64,000 nt of DNA from Beta vulgaris subsp. vulgaris (Eukaryota; Streptophyta; Magnoliopsida; Caryophyllales; Amaranthaceae). Under the pieces are notes generated by a model, which did no database searches, was not told where the DNA came from, and saw only the letters and a list, made by a program, of their open reading frames with translations. Made by a program: the position numbers and the translations under genes. The DNA is taken from NCBI RefSeq assembly GCF_026745355.1, contig NC_079208.1, forward strand, positions 59,630,892 to 59,694,891, written 5' to 3'. Positions within the stretch are counted from its first letter, which is position 1, and the number at the start of each line of letters is the position of its first letter. Below, piece by piece: positions 24,721-36,600 of this stretch.

Positions 24721-25690
24721 GTCCGACCAAGATTATGGTCGGACGAGTCCGACACAATACGTTCTCAACTAGTTAAGGGATCCCCTTTTTCATAAATATT
24801 AACATTCATTATTTCTGCAAAACTGTCTACCATGCAAAGTGATTATATTTCATGATAAGGTAATATAAAAAATCTCCAATGTAATTTTAAAATTTAAAAT
24901 GTACCAACAAATAGCAGAAAAAAAATGGCTCAAAAGGAGAGAGATAATTCTTGAACTACATGGTTTAACATTCTTTTTAACCAATTTTTTATCACATGCT
25001 TGCACATCGAGTATTATGGATGTCGTATAACTCCTTCATTTAATTTATAATTTAATTTATAAATTTATTTTACATTAGAAAAACTAATCAGAAACTCCCT
25101 TGCAATGCCAATATAAAGAACCACCCTTATAATTTAGTAGTATGTCTTAGGTGCACAGGAGCAGATTAGGGAAGCCCCATATAGACAACAATAAATAATA
25201 GCCCTCCTTCACATTATCACTCCTCCTTTTCTTTAATAACACAATTTGTTGGAGGAAATACTACTATACATAATACTACCTCTGTTTCGTTTTAAATGCA
25301 ACAATTAGAGTGACACAGACCCCTAATTGAATTTTCTTAAGGGGTGATTAGAAAAAGGAAGGGACATGTGATTATATTTAAGTGAAGAGAGAAAGTAGGT
25401 CCAAAAACAAGAAAAAAAAAGGAGAGGAATGTGGCCATCACCACCACTATCATTACCTAACACTACCACTCTTGCTTCCATCACCACCACCACAACCACT
25501 ATACTACCACAATCACCACTCTTGTTGCCATTACCACCACCTTCTTGTTGTCCCCACCACCACCCAACCACCACTACTACCACATCATACCACCACCACC
25601 GTCAAAAGTACCGCCATAAACCACCGTCAAAAACACCACCACCATCTAAACCCTAAATCCACTTCATAAACCACCGTCAATAGCACCGCT

Positions 25691-25781
25691 CAAAACCCAC
25701 TCCATAAACCACTGTCAAAAGCACCTACCATCAAAACCCACTCCATAAACCACTGTCAAAAGCACCTACCATCAAAACCCA
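25691..25781. repeat. 41-bp minisatellite, about 2.2 copies
   Basis: CAAAACCCACTCC begins at 25691, 25732 and 25773, exactly 41 bp apart, with near-identical intervening sequence. The sharp identity suggests recent slippage or unequal exchange. Confidence 0.85.
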
Positions 25782-25903
25782 CTCCTCCTCCACAACAACT
25801 TGAAGATGAGAGAAAGGGATCGGATATAGAGAGATGCAAGAGAGAAACAAATCGAGAAGAGAGAGAAATCAAGAGAGAACAAAGGAAGATGGACCGAAGG
25901 TGG

Positions 25904-26023
25904 TTTTGGGTTGGAAAGAAGGACAAAGGATGGACACCGGCAGTTTTGGGTTGGAAAGAAGGACAGAGGACGGACGCCGACGATTTTGGGTTGGAACGAA
26001 GGATAGAGTACGGACGCCGACGG
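25904..26023. repeat. 40-bp minisatellite, three copies
   Basis: TTTTGGGTTGGAA starts at 25904, 25944 and 25984. Each copy continues with AGAAGGA (or CGAAGGA) and a GGACRCCG motif. The period is 40 bp, so translation shifts frame in each copy. Confidence 0.85.
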
Positions 26024-26527
26024 TGGCGCGAAGGTGGTTCAGGGCTGGTGGGGGAGGAGATCGAAGGTGATGATGGTGGTGGATGGCGGAGGGCGGAGGA
26101 TATAGTACCTATGAATGATCGAATCCAGTCTATATCACCGCGCTTAATCGCTTTTAAAAATATATAATATAAATAGTTAAATACATGATAGATTTGGTAA
26201 CGTGATAATACATCCTACCAAAAAGCCCCATCCTTAATCCTCTATTATATTAAAAACATCCCATCCTTTTTACTCCCTCAATCCCTCATCATGCTCATTT
26301 GCTCTCTCTCTCACACCAAACATAACAACAAGGGTCCCATTCTCAATCCCATCACTCTCAATCTCTCTCAACAATTAACAATAAATCCCACCACCTCTTC
26401 CTTCACATTTCCTCCATTAATACTCCCACCAAATCTTCATCACATACACTAATCTCTCTCACTACTCCGGCGATATTTTCCGAGCAGAGGTCAAAGGTCA
26501 GAGGTCGGCGGTCAAAGGAGAGAGAAA

Positions 26528-29500
26528 ATGGCTGCGGCATTAGAATGTTGGTCAAGTAGAACAAGCACAACAGAAGAAGATACAGTTGAACAAGTTCTAA
26601 TGCGTTCTCATCACAGATCCGAAGGACTTCCAGAACCTTCTACAACTACTAAAGATACTTCATCTTCTTCTGCAATGCAGAAACGTTTCCAGAAACTATC
26701 GAGAAACGTTTCTGAAGCTATTGCTTCACTTAAAAACTCACTTAATCTTGACTCTCCTCGTCAAGTTACTCCTAAAATTGACGGTCATCGTAATATTGTT
26801 TGGGGTAGCGTTGTTCGTAGTCTTACTCAGCTTTATCCGGGCAGCCAACTGCCCGAAAAACTTGTCTCTAATATTCGTAAACACTACGATTCCATGCCTT
26901 TAAGGTAGGTACTCTTTATACTACTTGTTCGTCGTTCTGAAATAAGTGAAACACTTCTCTCTCGAATTGCATCATTAACAGTTCTCTTAAAAAACTTTTT
27001 TATACTGAGAGTAAGGTATAGCTTAATTGGTTGGTTAGAATCAAGGATGTATTGGCATAATGGTTAAAATTGAGGTGCTGTGAATGATATGTTACAGGTT
27101 CGAGTCTCCCTTCCCCTTCTTTGTACTGCCTTCGAATCAAAAAATAATAATTGATTGGTTAGAGCTTTTCTCCCGATTATAAGAATCTTCGGATCCACAC
27201 TCTAGTCTCTAGCTCAAAAAGTTAAAAAAGCTTTTCTCGATATGATAGAAAGAAGTGTTTCACTTATTTCATAATAGCAGAAGTACAATTTTTCGGTTTT
27301 TTTTTTAATATTCTTATTGACTAGAGTATATTGAACAAATATAATTCAATTTTGAAGTAATAATAAATAAAAAGTTAAATTGTTAATTTATGTCTTCCGC
27401 CCAATTAATCAATCGGTTTTTTTTTAAGGAGGATAAAGAATTTGGATCCAAAGAATTTATGTATATCGAAATGCATCATTAACATAAAACCGAGGAGTGT
27501 TTATAGTTATTTTTAAAATGTTAGTTTTTTATACATAGAGAGTGAGGTATAGCTAAATTGGGTTGGTTAGAGCTTTTCTCTCGATTCTAGGAATCCTCGC
27601 AAAAAAGAAAGAAAGAAAGCTTTTCTCGGTAAGATAGAAGTGTTTCACTTATTTTAGAACGGCAGAAGTACAATGTTTTCGATTTTTTTGAATATTCTTA
27701 TTGACTAGAGTATATTGAACAAAATAATTCAATTTTGAAGTAATAATAAATAAAAAATTAAATTGTTAATTTATGTCTTCCACCCAATAAATCGGAAAAA
27801 ATTGGATAATATTTGGTCTAGAAATGTAATTTATCTAAGAATTTTTTGTGTTGTCATTGTAAAGTTATTAGATTTTAATATATGGTGGTGATTGTAAATT
27901 TATAACAGTTATGCGCAAGCGGGGTTTGATATGAAAGATGTGTTTGTTCATATAAGATTAATTGAGCAAGCGAGTGAGGAAGATCAACCGGCTGTAATAA
28001 TACAAGAGGTATCTGAGGATGAAGTTCAGGGGGTAGTTTATAGGATTACATTTGCTTGTAATTCGTCGATTTCGTGGCCGGCTGTGTCAGGAGCGTTAGA
28101 AAATGGTTCGATGTGTTGTAAGAAGATACAGATCTTTGAGAGGAAGAGTTCTACTTTAGGCATACTTCATGTTTTAGTCCAGAGTGGACAAGAAAAGAAT
28201 TTTAAAATTCGGATTGAGAATGCGTTGAGGTCGGCTTCTAAGAAGCCGAAACTTAGCAATAGGAAGCTTCCGTTTGGGCTTTGCGGGTGTGATCAGGATG
28301 AGAATGGTAGAGGGAGGGATTTTGGGGAGATAGAGGAGGAGTTTGGGGATCAGAGTTATAGGAATAGTGTGGAGTGTTCGAGTGAGAGGATTGAGCTTTC
28401 GATGCCTTTGTCGTCTTCTTCGATTGTGGTATCGGTGGATGAGTGGCAGACGGTGAGGGCAGGTGGGGATGAGATTGGGAAATGGTTGTTGAATTCAGAG
28501 AATGTGGAGTTTGGTGATCAGATTGGGCCGAGTTCGTTTAAGGGTGTATATAAAGGTAAGAGGGTTGCCATTGAGAAATTAAAAGGGTGTGATAAGGGGA
28601 ATGCTTACGACTTTGAGCTTCGAAAAGATTTGTTAGAGCTTATGACTTGTGGGCATAAGAATGTAGTACCGTTTTATGGTGTATGTGTCGATGAGATTCA
28701 TGGGCTTTGTGTTGTTACTAGGTTCATGGAAGGGGGATCAGTGCACGACTTGATGCTGAAGCACAAGAAGCTTCAAATTAAGGATGTAATGAGGATTACT
28801 ATAGATGTTGCAGAGGGTATAAAGTTTTTGATTGATCATGGCATTGCTTATCGAGATCTAAATACTCAGAGAATCTTATTGGATCGCCAGGGGAATGCTT
28901 ATTTAGGGGACATGGGAATAGTCAATGCATGCAATAGCACCGGTGAGGCAATGGAATATGAGACTGATGGTTACCGATGGCTGGCTCCTGAGGTATTTTC
29001 CCATTTTAAGTTGATTTTGTGGAATTATACTTTCAACTTAATCAACAGATGTGTATTATTCCAGCTTATTTCTCTTCAAAAACATTGAAAATTTAAGATT
29101 GATATTGCTGCTTAACAAAGATCAAAATTGTTCGTGGCATCTTGCCCGTTCTTCACTGCAAACTAAAAGTTAATGTCGTATAAGTATATGAATGCTGACA
29201 CCCACCACTTTTAGTGGCCACAAGCCCACAAGTATAATTACTTCCCCCTTGTAGTAATTAAGAATATGTATCAATCATATTTTCTTAGAAAACTTTGTAA
29301 GGAAGCATAAGAAATCCTTTTTTTAGTGACTTTATGAGATGATTTGTGCATTTTCGTTCATCATCAATCAATGCATTTCACAAGGTATATGATTGAATAA
29401 TTGAAAGCTACAGGATAATTTTGGATCTTTTGTGCTGAACATAATTACTAAGTTGCTGGAGCCTTTGGCAATAATGCATTTTTGTTCATCATCAATCAAT

Positions 29501-30535
29501 GGGTTAATGAATGAAAAACTGCATGTATCTCTTACTATATAGTTCGGATTTCCTGCCTTCGGGTACCTATACATTCCGCTATATATCAAAATCTGCGATG
29601 CCACCTGAGCAGCCACTGGTAATGAATAATAATATTGAGAGATTTTCTTTGTAATGGTACTGAAAATTTTACACTAAAAGATCAACTGGGAGCTTCTGTT
29701 ATCTTAATCATTTACTTAGTGTAATTTTACTTAAGGTTTTGAACGTGTGAATAATTCACTGATTTGATTCATTGTACATGAGGAACATCTATCCTCATTT
29801 GTCAAAGGAAGAATTTATGTCACTTCAAACATCATTATGGTTTGAGCATGCATAACATGTCTCCATAATTGGTTTTGCATAATATTACTTAATTGATAGT
29901 TCAACTTTGTCTGTCTAGTTAAAGCACAAGTTTGTTCGTGTAATTGTGCAGTAGAACCACTTTATGTCTAGTTTGGGGTCATTGATGAGAAAGAAGTTGC
30001 CTTTTGTTAATAAAATTTATTATGATAAAAAGCTTACCTGTGGATGGTATTCTTAACTTTGCTTCCGTAACTTCTCGCCCCTGAGGTGTTACGGAGATTG
30101 TTGATTACTGAATCGGTCTGCTACAACCATTTGTTTTTCCATTGATTTCCAACTTGTTTCAGTTATTGTTATTAATGCCGACTGAAAGTATTTTCAAGGA
30201 GATTTAGGCATAATCTGATTTTTGTTTAACAGATCATTGCAGCTGATCCCGAAAGTGTCAGTGAGACGTGGATGAGTAACGTTTACAGTTTTGGAATGGT
30301 AGTATGGGAAATGGTAACTGGTGAGGCTGCTTACTCCGCATACTCACCTGTGCAAGCTGCAGTTGGAATAGCTGCTTGCGGTCTTAGACCTGAAATCCCT
30401 AAAGATTGCCCCCAAGTCTTGAAATCTCTCATGATCAAGTGCTGGAACAACAGCCCTTCAAACCGGCCTCAATTCTCTGAGATTCTCTCGCTATTGCTGC
30501 GGCCTAGCATTAGTAGTACTCCAAACAACAGGTGA
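26528..30535 (+). CDS. Raf/TKL-related protein kinase-domain protein, 587 aa, degraded catalytic loop
   Basis: Three exons: 26528-26904, 27909-28992 and 30233-30535, all GT-AG and in phase. The N-terminus (MAAALECWSSR) and the roughly 320-residue leading region match a small plant family of kinase-like proteins (Arabidopsis At1g64300/At5g41730 type, from memory). The kinase-like domain spans about 325-575: a glycine loop reduced to IGPSSFKG (331-338), VAIEK with K349, YRDLNTQR (440-447) in place of HRDLKxxN, GDMG (459-462) in place of DFG, LAPE (484-487), and a C-lobe with SFGMVVWEMVTGE and NRPQFSEIL. D442 and D460 survive, but the catalytic-loop Lys and Asn are replaced (N444, R447), so activity is doubtful. 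A cytosolic signalling or scaffold role is inferred; no signal peptide or membrane segment is visible. Confidence 0.9.
27045..27150 (+). mobile_element. tRNA-derived SINE copy (family 1) in the first kinase-gene intron
   Basis: AAGGATGTATTGGCATAATGG contains a degraded pol III A box and GGTTCGAGTCTCC (27099) a B box about 35 bp further on. The 3' part TTTGTACTGCCTTCG matches the other copies at 55130-55245, 57160-57285 and 63478-63600. Confidence 0.75.
27155..27791. repeat. Direct duplication of ~240 bp inside the first kinase-gene intron
   Basis: Block 1 (about 27155-27411) and block 2 (about 27555-27791) both run from TGGTTAGAGCTTTTCTC through AAGTGTTTCACTTATTT, TATTCTTATTGACTAGAG and AAGTAATAATAAATAAAAA to TTTATGTCTTCC. 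Spacing is about 380-400 bp. The right halves are almost identical. Confidence 0.85.
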
Positions 30536-30694
30536 ATGTACATAAACGTACCGTTTCTTTGTCTGATTAGTGATTTCACCCTCTCATGGATGTATGTAGT
30601 GCAAGTTTGTATTTCTTGATGATGAATGAAATTAAAGTTTTGATCTATGGCCACACTTCTTTGTTCAAGTCCCCTTTCAGAAAAAAAATGGACA

Positions 30695-30788
30695 TACTAA
30701 CCTTCGTTTTTTTAATAAGTGACACATTTCTCCCTTTTATGTGAGTTTTTGGGAGAAGTATGTCACTTATTAAAAAACGGAGGAAGTA
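30695..30788. mobile_element. Small Stowaway-like hairpin MITE 3' of the kinase gene
   Basis: CCTTCGTTTTTTTAATAAGTGACA at the left is the complement of TGTCACTTATTAAAAAACGGAGG at the right (one mismatch and a small loop), flanked by TA. Only about 94 bp, almost entirely palindromic. Confidence 0.8.
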
Positions 30789-32634
30789 TATGGTTAGATA
30801 AGATGCTGAAATATCATTGCATCACTTCTTCCTTTGTGCACGTCGTTTTCGGTGGCTGCTGATTGGATACTACTAGTACATAATGTAAGAATTGTAGGAG
30901 TTTGGCAAAAGAGAAGAAAATGAGGGAATGTGTACCCTGATAACCCTGCATGTTTTGCATGATCAACGTGACTTTTGGCTTTGTTTCCCTTTTATGTTTG
31001 TTTTGTGGCAAACTCAAAGGGTCCCTAAAGGGCCTTCTTTCTTTAATTCAAGTATCACTCTATTCCTAATTGTTGTTAAATGAAATATGGTGTATATCCG
31101 TTTTAACGTGTATTTTCAAAATATAATTTGTTAATAATTTTATACTTTATCTGTCAGGAAATAAGTTAAAAAAATTTCGGAAAACTTTCACATAAAAAGA
31201 GAAGTGTTTCACTTATTTTACGGGGTATTCTGTTTAACTTTTTGTTTGACAGTGACCTTCTAATTTTTTGGACCACTTTCTCCTGAGGTAATCCAGGAAA
31301 TAGGTAAAGTTTAGTGGAGTTTTCTTGTTTATGGACCATTTTTGAGTCCCACTATCACAACATACTCGATTAAAACTAGGGAAGAATGTTTGTGATTACC
31401 TTCTTTCGGTCAGCAAATCTTGAAATTTGCTGTATTTCTGTAATAGCAATATTGCATTACCCATTTTAGTGTATTTGTGTCCAAACTTTGTTATTCTTCA
31501 CTTGTCATGTTTGGCTGATTAATTGGTTATGTTGGCTGTTTAACCTAACCTGTTCTGATGGTGTATGTACCTCCTTTGAAATCCTTAAGCTCTTGTACTA
31601 TTAAGGTGAATTGATCTTATATAAGTTAAAATAAGTTGAACATAACAGACCCTAAGTATGGTGAAAGCGTATATTTTATTATTGTAATCACTAACATTTT
31701 TTATTAGTCTAGATGGTGTGTTGTTCCTTGTCACTTATTTGGATTGGCGAAAATAGAGGGAAAGGGAAGGAAGTGAAAGGAGGGGGAAAAGATTTACTAA
31801 TCGTTTGGTTCAAAATAAGGAATTGAAAGGAATGGAATGGGATAAAAGGATGGAATGGAAATGGAATGTGTTACTTTAGACACTTGTTTGTTTTGATGTA
31901 GGAATGGAATTATTGGCCTAATGACTCCCTTACTTTTTGTTTCCTGTGGTGTGAGGAGGGTTTCAAGATGGGGGAATCAAAATTGGGCTAGTAAGGGAGT
32001 GAAAAAAATTGATAACCCAACCAAACATAAAATAAGGGAGTGTGTTACCTCAATCCGTTTCCAAACCTAAAATATTTCCAACCAAACGGACCCTTATTGT
32101 TTAGGTAAGGGATTCACTGGGGAAGGAATGGAAAGGGAGGGGAACAAGTTTCATTGTTTCGATAAATTTGAAGAAATTTGAAGGGAAATGAACTTTCATC
32201 TTCCCCATCCTTTTTTTGCTTCTTCTCATTTTTCTCAAATGTTGCTATCCAGACAAAGTATATATATTACATATTGTTATAGCCTTCATTTTCTACTTGA
32301 TTTTGGATAAATGAAAATGTTGAATGATTGAAGAAACGATTATGTGAATTTTGTAGTCAAAGAAATCTTAGCTCATAATGGTTTTGCATTTTTGATATAT
32401 ACAAACCTAAGAGTTATTCTAAGAGTTAGTAACAAGTATGGTATTAATTTGCAATTTACGACAAAATCATCCGTCAATATATACTAACAATATTTGTTAT
32501 TATTGTCTAATATTTCCACCTTTTCTTATATGCATCAATATTCCAAATTTCGATTAGTTTATACTTGTGATTTGTGTTAAGCATCAATTACTATAAAAGT
32601 ACTATAAACTTACCCCAAATGTTTGCTCATTACG
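30789..32634. other. Intergenic; possible further MITE at about 31801-32093
   Basis: No gene was seen. Around 31801 TCGTTTGGTTC and around 32080 AACCAAACGGACCC are short inverted ends. The interior is rich in GGAATGGAATGG, resembling the Harbinger-like element at 11903-12800, but the ends match over only about 9 bp. The rest is AT-rich. Confidence 0.4.
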
Positions 32635-32993
32635 GCTCCGTTTGGTAGGGCGTAAAATGTTTTCCCGGAAAACTGTTTTCTTTTATTTTCAGTTTTACAT
32701 TGTTTGGTTGGCAAAAGAGTGTAAAATCATTTTCCCTTGGGGTAAAATTACTCTCCCAATGATGGAAAACCATTTTCCTTTTAAAATGAAGGGAAAACTA
32801 TTTTCCTTGTCTCTCTTGTACACTCCTCTCACTACCTCCTTACTTTCCCTTTCATTTTCTTTTCATTTCATCATTTTTTTTACATCGAACCAAACAACGG
32901 AAAACTAATTTTGGAATTGTGTTCTCCATTGTAAATTGTTTTCCATGAAAATCATTTTACACTGAAAATGTTTTACGCCCTATCAAACGGAGC
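32635..32993. mobile_element. TIR element with ~30-bp inverted ends (unclassified MITE)
   Basis: GCTCCGTTTGGTAGGGCGTAA at 32635 and its complement near 32965-32993 (TTACGCCCTATCAAACGGAGC) differ at one position. The pairing extends into AAAATGTTTTCC. The flanking TACG is repeated on both sides (32631-32634, 32994-32997). No coding capacity. Confidence 0.8.
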
Positions 32994-33360
32994 TACGTGG
33001 TAGAAATCATTGTTTTGACACTTCTCTTTATTGAGTAGTTGTACAAAATTAGCATCAAAGTTGAGGAACACATGGAAGATTTTAGTGCAACGATGTACGT
33101 GTCTGCCGTAATTTTGCTGCCTAATCCACATTGACATGTTCAAAGGTCCACAAAAATAGAATTTTACCCAAATCTCTTGTTATAGTAAACTAGTAGTAGT
33201 AGGTGCTCATATCATGTTTCATGTAGTATTTATTTTTTTTGTTGCTAGAGAGCTATTAAAATGGATGAAGAGAATCGATTTCAGGATTTCTCAAAATCGA
33301 GAGGAAAATTCTAGCTAATTGAGTTATCCTTCACTCTTTCCATGTAGTAGATATATTAAA

Positions 33361-33762
33361 GGCATGTTCGGTTTAAGCTTTTGAGATAGCTTTTAGTGTT
33401 TTGACTGAGTCAAAACACTAATTAAGAAAAATAGGAGTGTTTGGTTAAATAGTGGTATGAGTAGCTTTTAGTGGTTAGAAGTAGTGTTTTGGTAGTGTTT
33501 GTCAAAAGTTATAATGTATAGTTTTTGGAGTAGTGTTTAGTGGTCTATGAATTTTATATTAAAGTTTTATTTGAGTTTTTGACTAGTTATTTGTAAACAG
33601 CTACTTTGACAATTTGTTTTACCGAACTTCAACATGCATACCGCTACTTTTACATCTAACCACCAACAGCTATCATCACAGCTAACAGCTACTCTCACAG
33701 TTAACAACTACTCTCACAGCTAAAAGCTATTACCACACCTACCGTTGTCGAACACGCCCTAA
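33361..33762. mobile_element. Tourist-like MITE
   Basis: GGCATGTTCGGTTTAAGC at the left and GTCGAACACGCCC + TAA at the right are imperfect inverted ends; TTAAA precedes the left end. The interior consists of repeats of GTAGCTTTTAGTG at the left and AACAGCTACTCTCACAG at the right that pair with one another. Confidence 0.6.
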
Positions 33763-34884
33763 GTCTATATAATACGAGTAGCCGATCGGCGATCGAGTAC
33801 CAAATATGAACATAGGTCATGTTCTTGTAGTTAATGATTACTGACGTCTATTACTCTATTAGTATACTAATCCTCTTTCCTTCAATCTAGGACTTCTTAT
33901 TATATCCTCCCATTACCAAAAAGTTATGTGTTCATAGTGGTAAAGTAATCGTCCATGTGAATTTACCGGCAAACATGATCTTGTTCACGTTTGTAAACTT
34001 GCTTCGAACAATTCTTTAATCTGCACATAATATTTTTCCATGTGACTTTGGAATTAAATTAACATGATTTGTTACTTAAGTACTATGTACTAGCTCAAGT
34101 CTCTTGCAATAAGAAATTGTTTAAGTACTTTTCAACATCTTAGATTTGACCAAGGATTTTTTTTTTGTGATTAGTTAGATACTTACAAGATTAATTAATC
34201 TATGTAAGAAACTTGTCATTTAGATAATTTTATAAATGAAATCTGCAATTTCCATCATACCACATTTTCTAAATTTTTGTTTATTTTCTCATTTACATCC
34301 CTCAGAAGGAGAAAATTATAAAGTATTAAATGAGTAAATGAGCATGTGCCGCATTAGGGAAGCTTATGCCCTTTTTTTTCTCGTTTATCTCCATTATCGG
34401 TTTCAAAGCACAAGTTTTGTTTATTCAGTTAGATCCACCATTATCTTGATTAGCCATTTTTTATTACTATATATTTTAACTTTATGTTAAACTAGACTTA
34501 TATTCTTTTTTTATGAAGAGCTTTTCTATTCATATATTGGTTACATCTATGATCTACCCATATAAAAAGTGTCAAAATTAATTTAACATCCACAACATGA
34601 GAGGGAAATGTGAGGCTATGATTATCTAATACCTATGATTTATACGATTTTCATACGGGTTCAAAAGTATGCTATCACATTATCTTTCTCACTATTAATT
34701 AAGAGAGCCTAATTTAAGGTACGAGTATATAATGGACATCTTTACTACTAGACCAAAACTTCAGAAATAAACATTAATACCTAAAGGCTGAAATCCTATA
34801 TAATTTCAACACAACTAACAATAAAAAAGATAGTTCCATAAAATTAATCGTATGTACTATGTGTTGTAATTTAAATATTACAAT
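33763..34884. other. Intergenic, nothing recognised
   Basis: AT-rich sequence with no open frame of interest, no clear repeat and no RNA gene. Confidence 0.6.
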
Positions 34885-35252
34885 TAGGGGTGAGCACAAA
34901 TTAGATCTTCGAAACCGCTAATATATGATATCCGCACTTGTTTCAAAATCCTCAGAGACCCAATATCTGGAAACTTTTGGATCCGATATATATTTCCTAT
35001 TGTTTCTAATAGAAAAAACTTAATTTTATTAGCTTTTTCGAAAAGCTAGTAAAGTTGAAGCAAATATAACATATATGGTATATTGGATATCCAATACTCC
35101 ATATCCTTCCACTCATATCTCATATAGTGGATACCCGAAAACCCAAAACAAGATATGATTAAAAAATATTTCCAAATTGGATATAAAAAAATCAGATCCA
35201 ATCAGATTGAAATCAAATTTATTGGATATTCAGATAGTTTTACTTAGCCCTA
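34885..35252. mobile_element. Possible hAT-like MITE
   Basis: The left end TAGGGGTGAGCA is a common plant hAT terminus. The right end ACTTAGCCCTA gives TAGGGCTAAGT on the other strand, an imperfect match. The expected 8-bp duplication is not convincing (ATTACAAT versus ATAATTAT), so the call is tentative. Confidence 0.4.
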
Positions 35253-36125
35253 ATAATTATCTGATAATCATTGCATCTAAAATGGTACATTCAGTAAAAA
35301 TGTAGAGGCCATTTCATGATATTTTATAAAAATAAATTCTTTGTACTACCCTCGCACAGGACCTCCACGGAGATGCCCATTACAAGCCCCCCTTAAATTC
35401 GAAGCAAGTGTTTGAGATTGAGATTGAAATTGAACCCAAGACTTTTGTAGGGAATAACCCGACCCGATCACAAGAAAACAGGCAGAGGAGCAGGGCAACG
35501 GTATTAGACATTAAGGAGAGAGAAGTGAGTGGGTCTCGATGAGAGCCCAGACGAGTCTCGTGTGTGATAGTCTAACCTAGATTAAGAATCTAGTTCCCTT
35601 CCAACCAGGTCTAGGGTAGGGTTTCAAATCTGCCCTATCTCTTAAAGCCCCAAAGCTCAAGAATGGAAAAATTCACCACTTAAGTCAATCGCAATTTCTG
35701 AGTCCATTTTATGATTGTAAATTTGTGAGTTGCGACATTGAGATCACATAATCATACAATAAGAATCAAGAAATCTCCTTACAAAAAATTCAGAGGGATT
35801 AAAATACATGGGCCTAATCCCCTTATACACATACAAACCCAGCCCAAGAACCACAAATATTACCCCCCCCAAAAAAAAAACCAAATACAGAAAAACAAAA
35901 CAAAACGACGACGCTCTGATACATTTATCAGACAAAACTGTGTTCTACAGAAAAACACTTGTCTTCGTACAAATCACGCTCAATTTTTCTCTCTCCTGCA
36001 AAAACAACAACAATTTGGAGAGAGAGATAGACAGAAAGATGAAATGATGGAAATTTTAGGAGAGAGAAAATAGACACTTTCAAAAACAATGGGGCTTACT
36101 TAGTACATTTTGTTACTTCTACTAA
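35253..36125. other. Intergenic upstream of the E1 gene
   Basis: Contains a homopolymer junction of C and A runs near 35864-35880. No gene was seen; an open frame at 35738-36073 is lysine/glutamine-rich without homology. Confidence 0.5.
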
Positions 36126-36135
36126 AAACCCTAAA
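36126..36135 (+). promoter_or_regulatory. telo-box-like motif AAACCCTAAA in the E1 promoter
   Basis: AAACCCTAA is a known plant promoter element of growth and translation genes. It lies 37 bp upstream of the TATA box here. Role inferred from motif and position only. Confidence 0.5.
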
Positions 36136-36162
36136 TTTGGTAATGTCCATAAATACCCCTTT

Positions 36163-36170
36163 TATATAAA
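36163..36170 (+). promoter_or_regulatory. TATA box of the E1 gene
   Basis: TATATAAA followed about 25-30 bp later by a CT-rich leader (from about 36190). It fits a transcription start near 36195 and a leader exon ending at 36320 or 36324 (donor GTAGGT or GTATGT). Confidence 0.65.
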
Positions 36171-36404
36171 CTCTCTACTATTCTATTCTCTTTCTTCAAT
36201 CGAAGAATTTCACTTTCACAGAATTGAAAATTTTCTCTCTCTAAAAAAAATTCACTTTCTCTCTTCTCTCGTTTTTTTTTGGATTCGATTCTTTCTTCGT
36301 CGGCATTCTCAGAGGTGTAGGTAGGTATGTTGTTCTTTGCTTTTAATTTTCGCTTTCTCGCTTTTGATTATATTTTTGGTATAATTTTGATGATGTGTTG
36401 TGTT

Positions 36405-36600
36405 AAGTTGCTTTAATTGTGTGATTTGGAATCGAAATCAAGGTTGTTTAAGTGTCGAAATGTTGTAGTATTTGAGGTTGAAGTTAGGGTTATAAGTTGC
36501 TTTAATTGTGTGATTTGGAATCGAATCGAGGTTTTATAAGTGTTGAAATGTTGATTTACGTGAGAAATGAAGTTTATGAGGTTGAAGTTAGGGTTAGGGT
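36405..36600 (+). repeat. Tandem duplication of ~90 bp in the E1 leader intron
   Basis: GTTGCTTTAATTGTGTGATT occurs at about 36408 and 36496. Each is followed by GGAATCGAA, a TTTAAGTGT or TATAAGTGT motif, GAAATGTTG, and GAGGTTGAAGTTAGGGTTA. Confidence 0.85.

Larger units (their letters stand above)
23613..24767 (+). mobile_element. Mutator-like non-autonomous transposon carrying a captured gene fragment (Pack-MULE type)
   Basis: The flanks are ACTAGTTAG (23604-23612) and ACTAGTTAA (24768-24776), an 8/9 matching duplication of the length typical for Mutator-like elements. The ends are long imperfect inverted repeats: TGAAACTATTGGGTCAGAC at the left, and at the right a stretch whose complement begins TGAGAACGTATTGTGTCGGAC (19 of these bases align). 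Similarity continues for about 50 bp through the shared GGTCGGAC motif. The cargo is a 4CL-like promoter and exon (about 23700-24230), followed by a 21-bp minisatellite in inverted arrangement (about 24300-24720). There is no transposase. The perfect 8-bp core of the duplication leaves a hAT origin as the alternative. Confidence 0.7.
24777..26527. other. Intergenic region and probable promoter/leader of the kinase-like gene
   Basis: No gene was recognised. 24777-25270 is plain AT-rich sequence. 25420-25660 is a CCA/CAC trinucleotide-rich tract that makes proline/histidine/threonine-rich frames without homology. Two minisatellites follow (25691-25781 and 25904-26023). 26230-26527 is CT-rich (CTCTCTCTCTC at 26303) and resembles a plant 5' leader. 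AATATATAATATAAATAG near 26160 could supply a TATA element, but this is not certain. Confidence 0.6.

Noticed and set aside
24290..24757. A 155-codon minus-strand frame with LKEKK and SVGL-like repeats
   Set aside because: It is a direct translation of the 21-bp minisatellite; the lack of stops follows from the period being a multiple of three.
25278..25320. Single Stowaway-like end (CCTCTGTTTCGTTTTAAATG)
   Set aside because: No matching inverted end could be found within several hundred bases.
25323..25669. His/Thr/Pro- or Val/Gly-rich frames
   Set aside because: Trinucleotide-rich low-complexity DNA, open on both strands, no homology.
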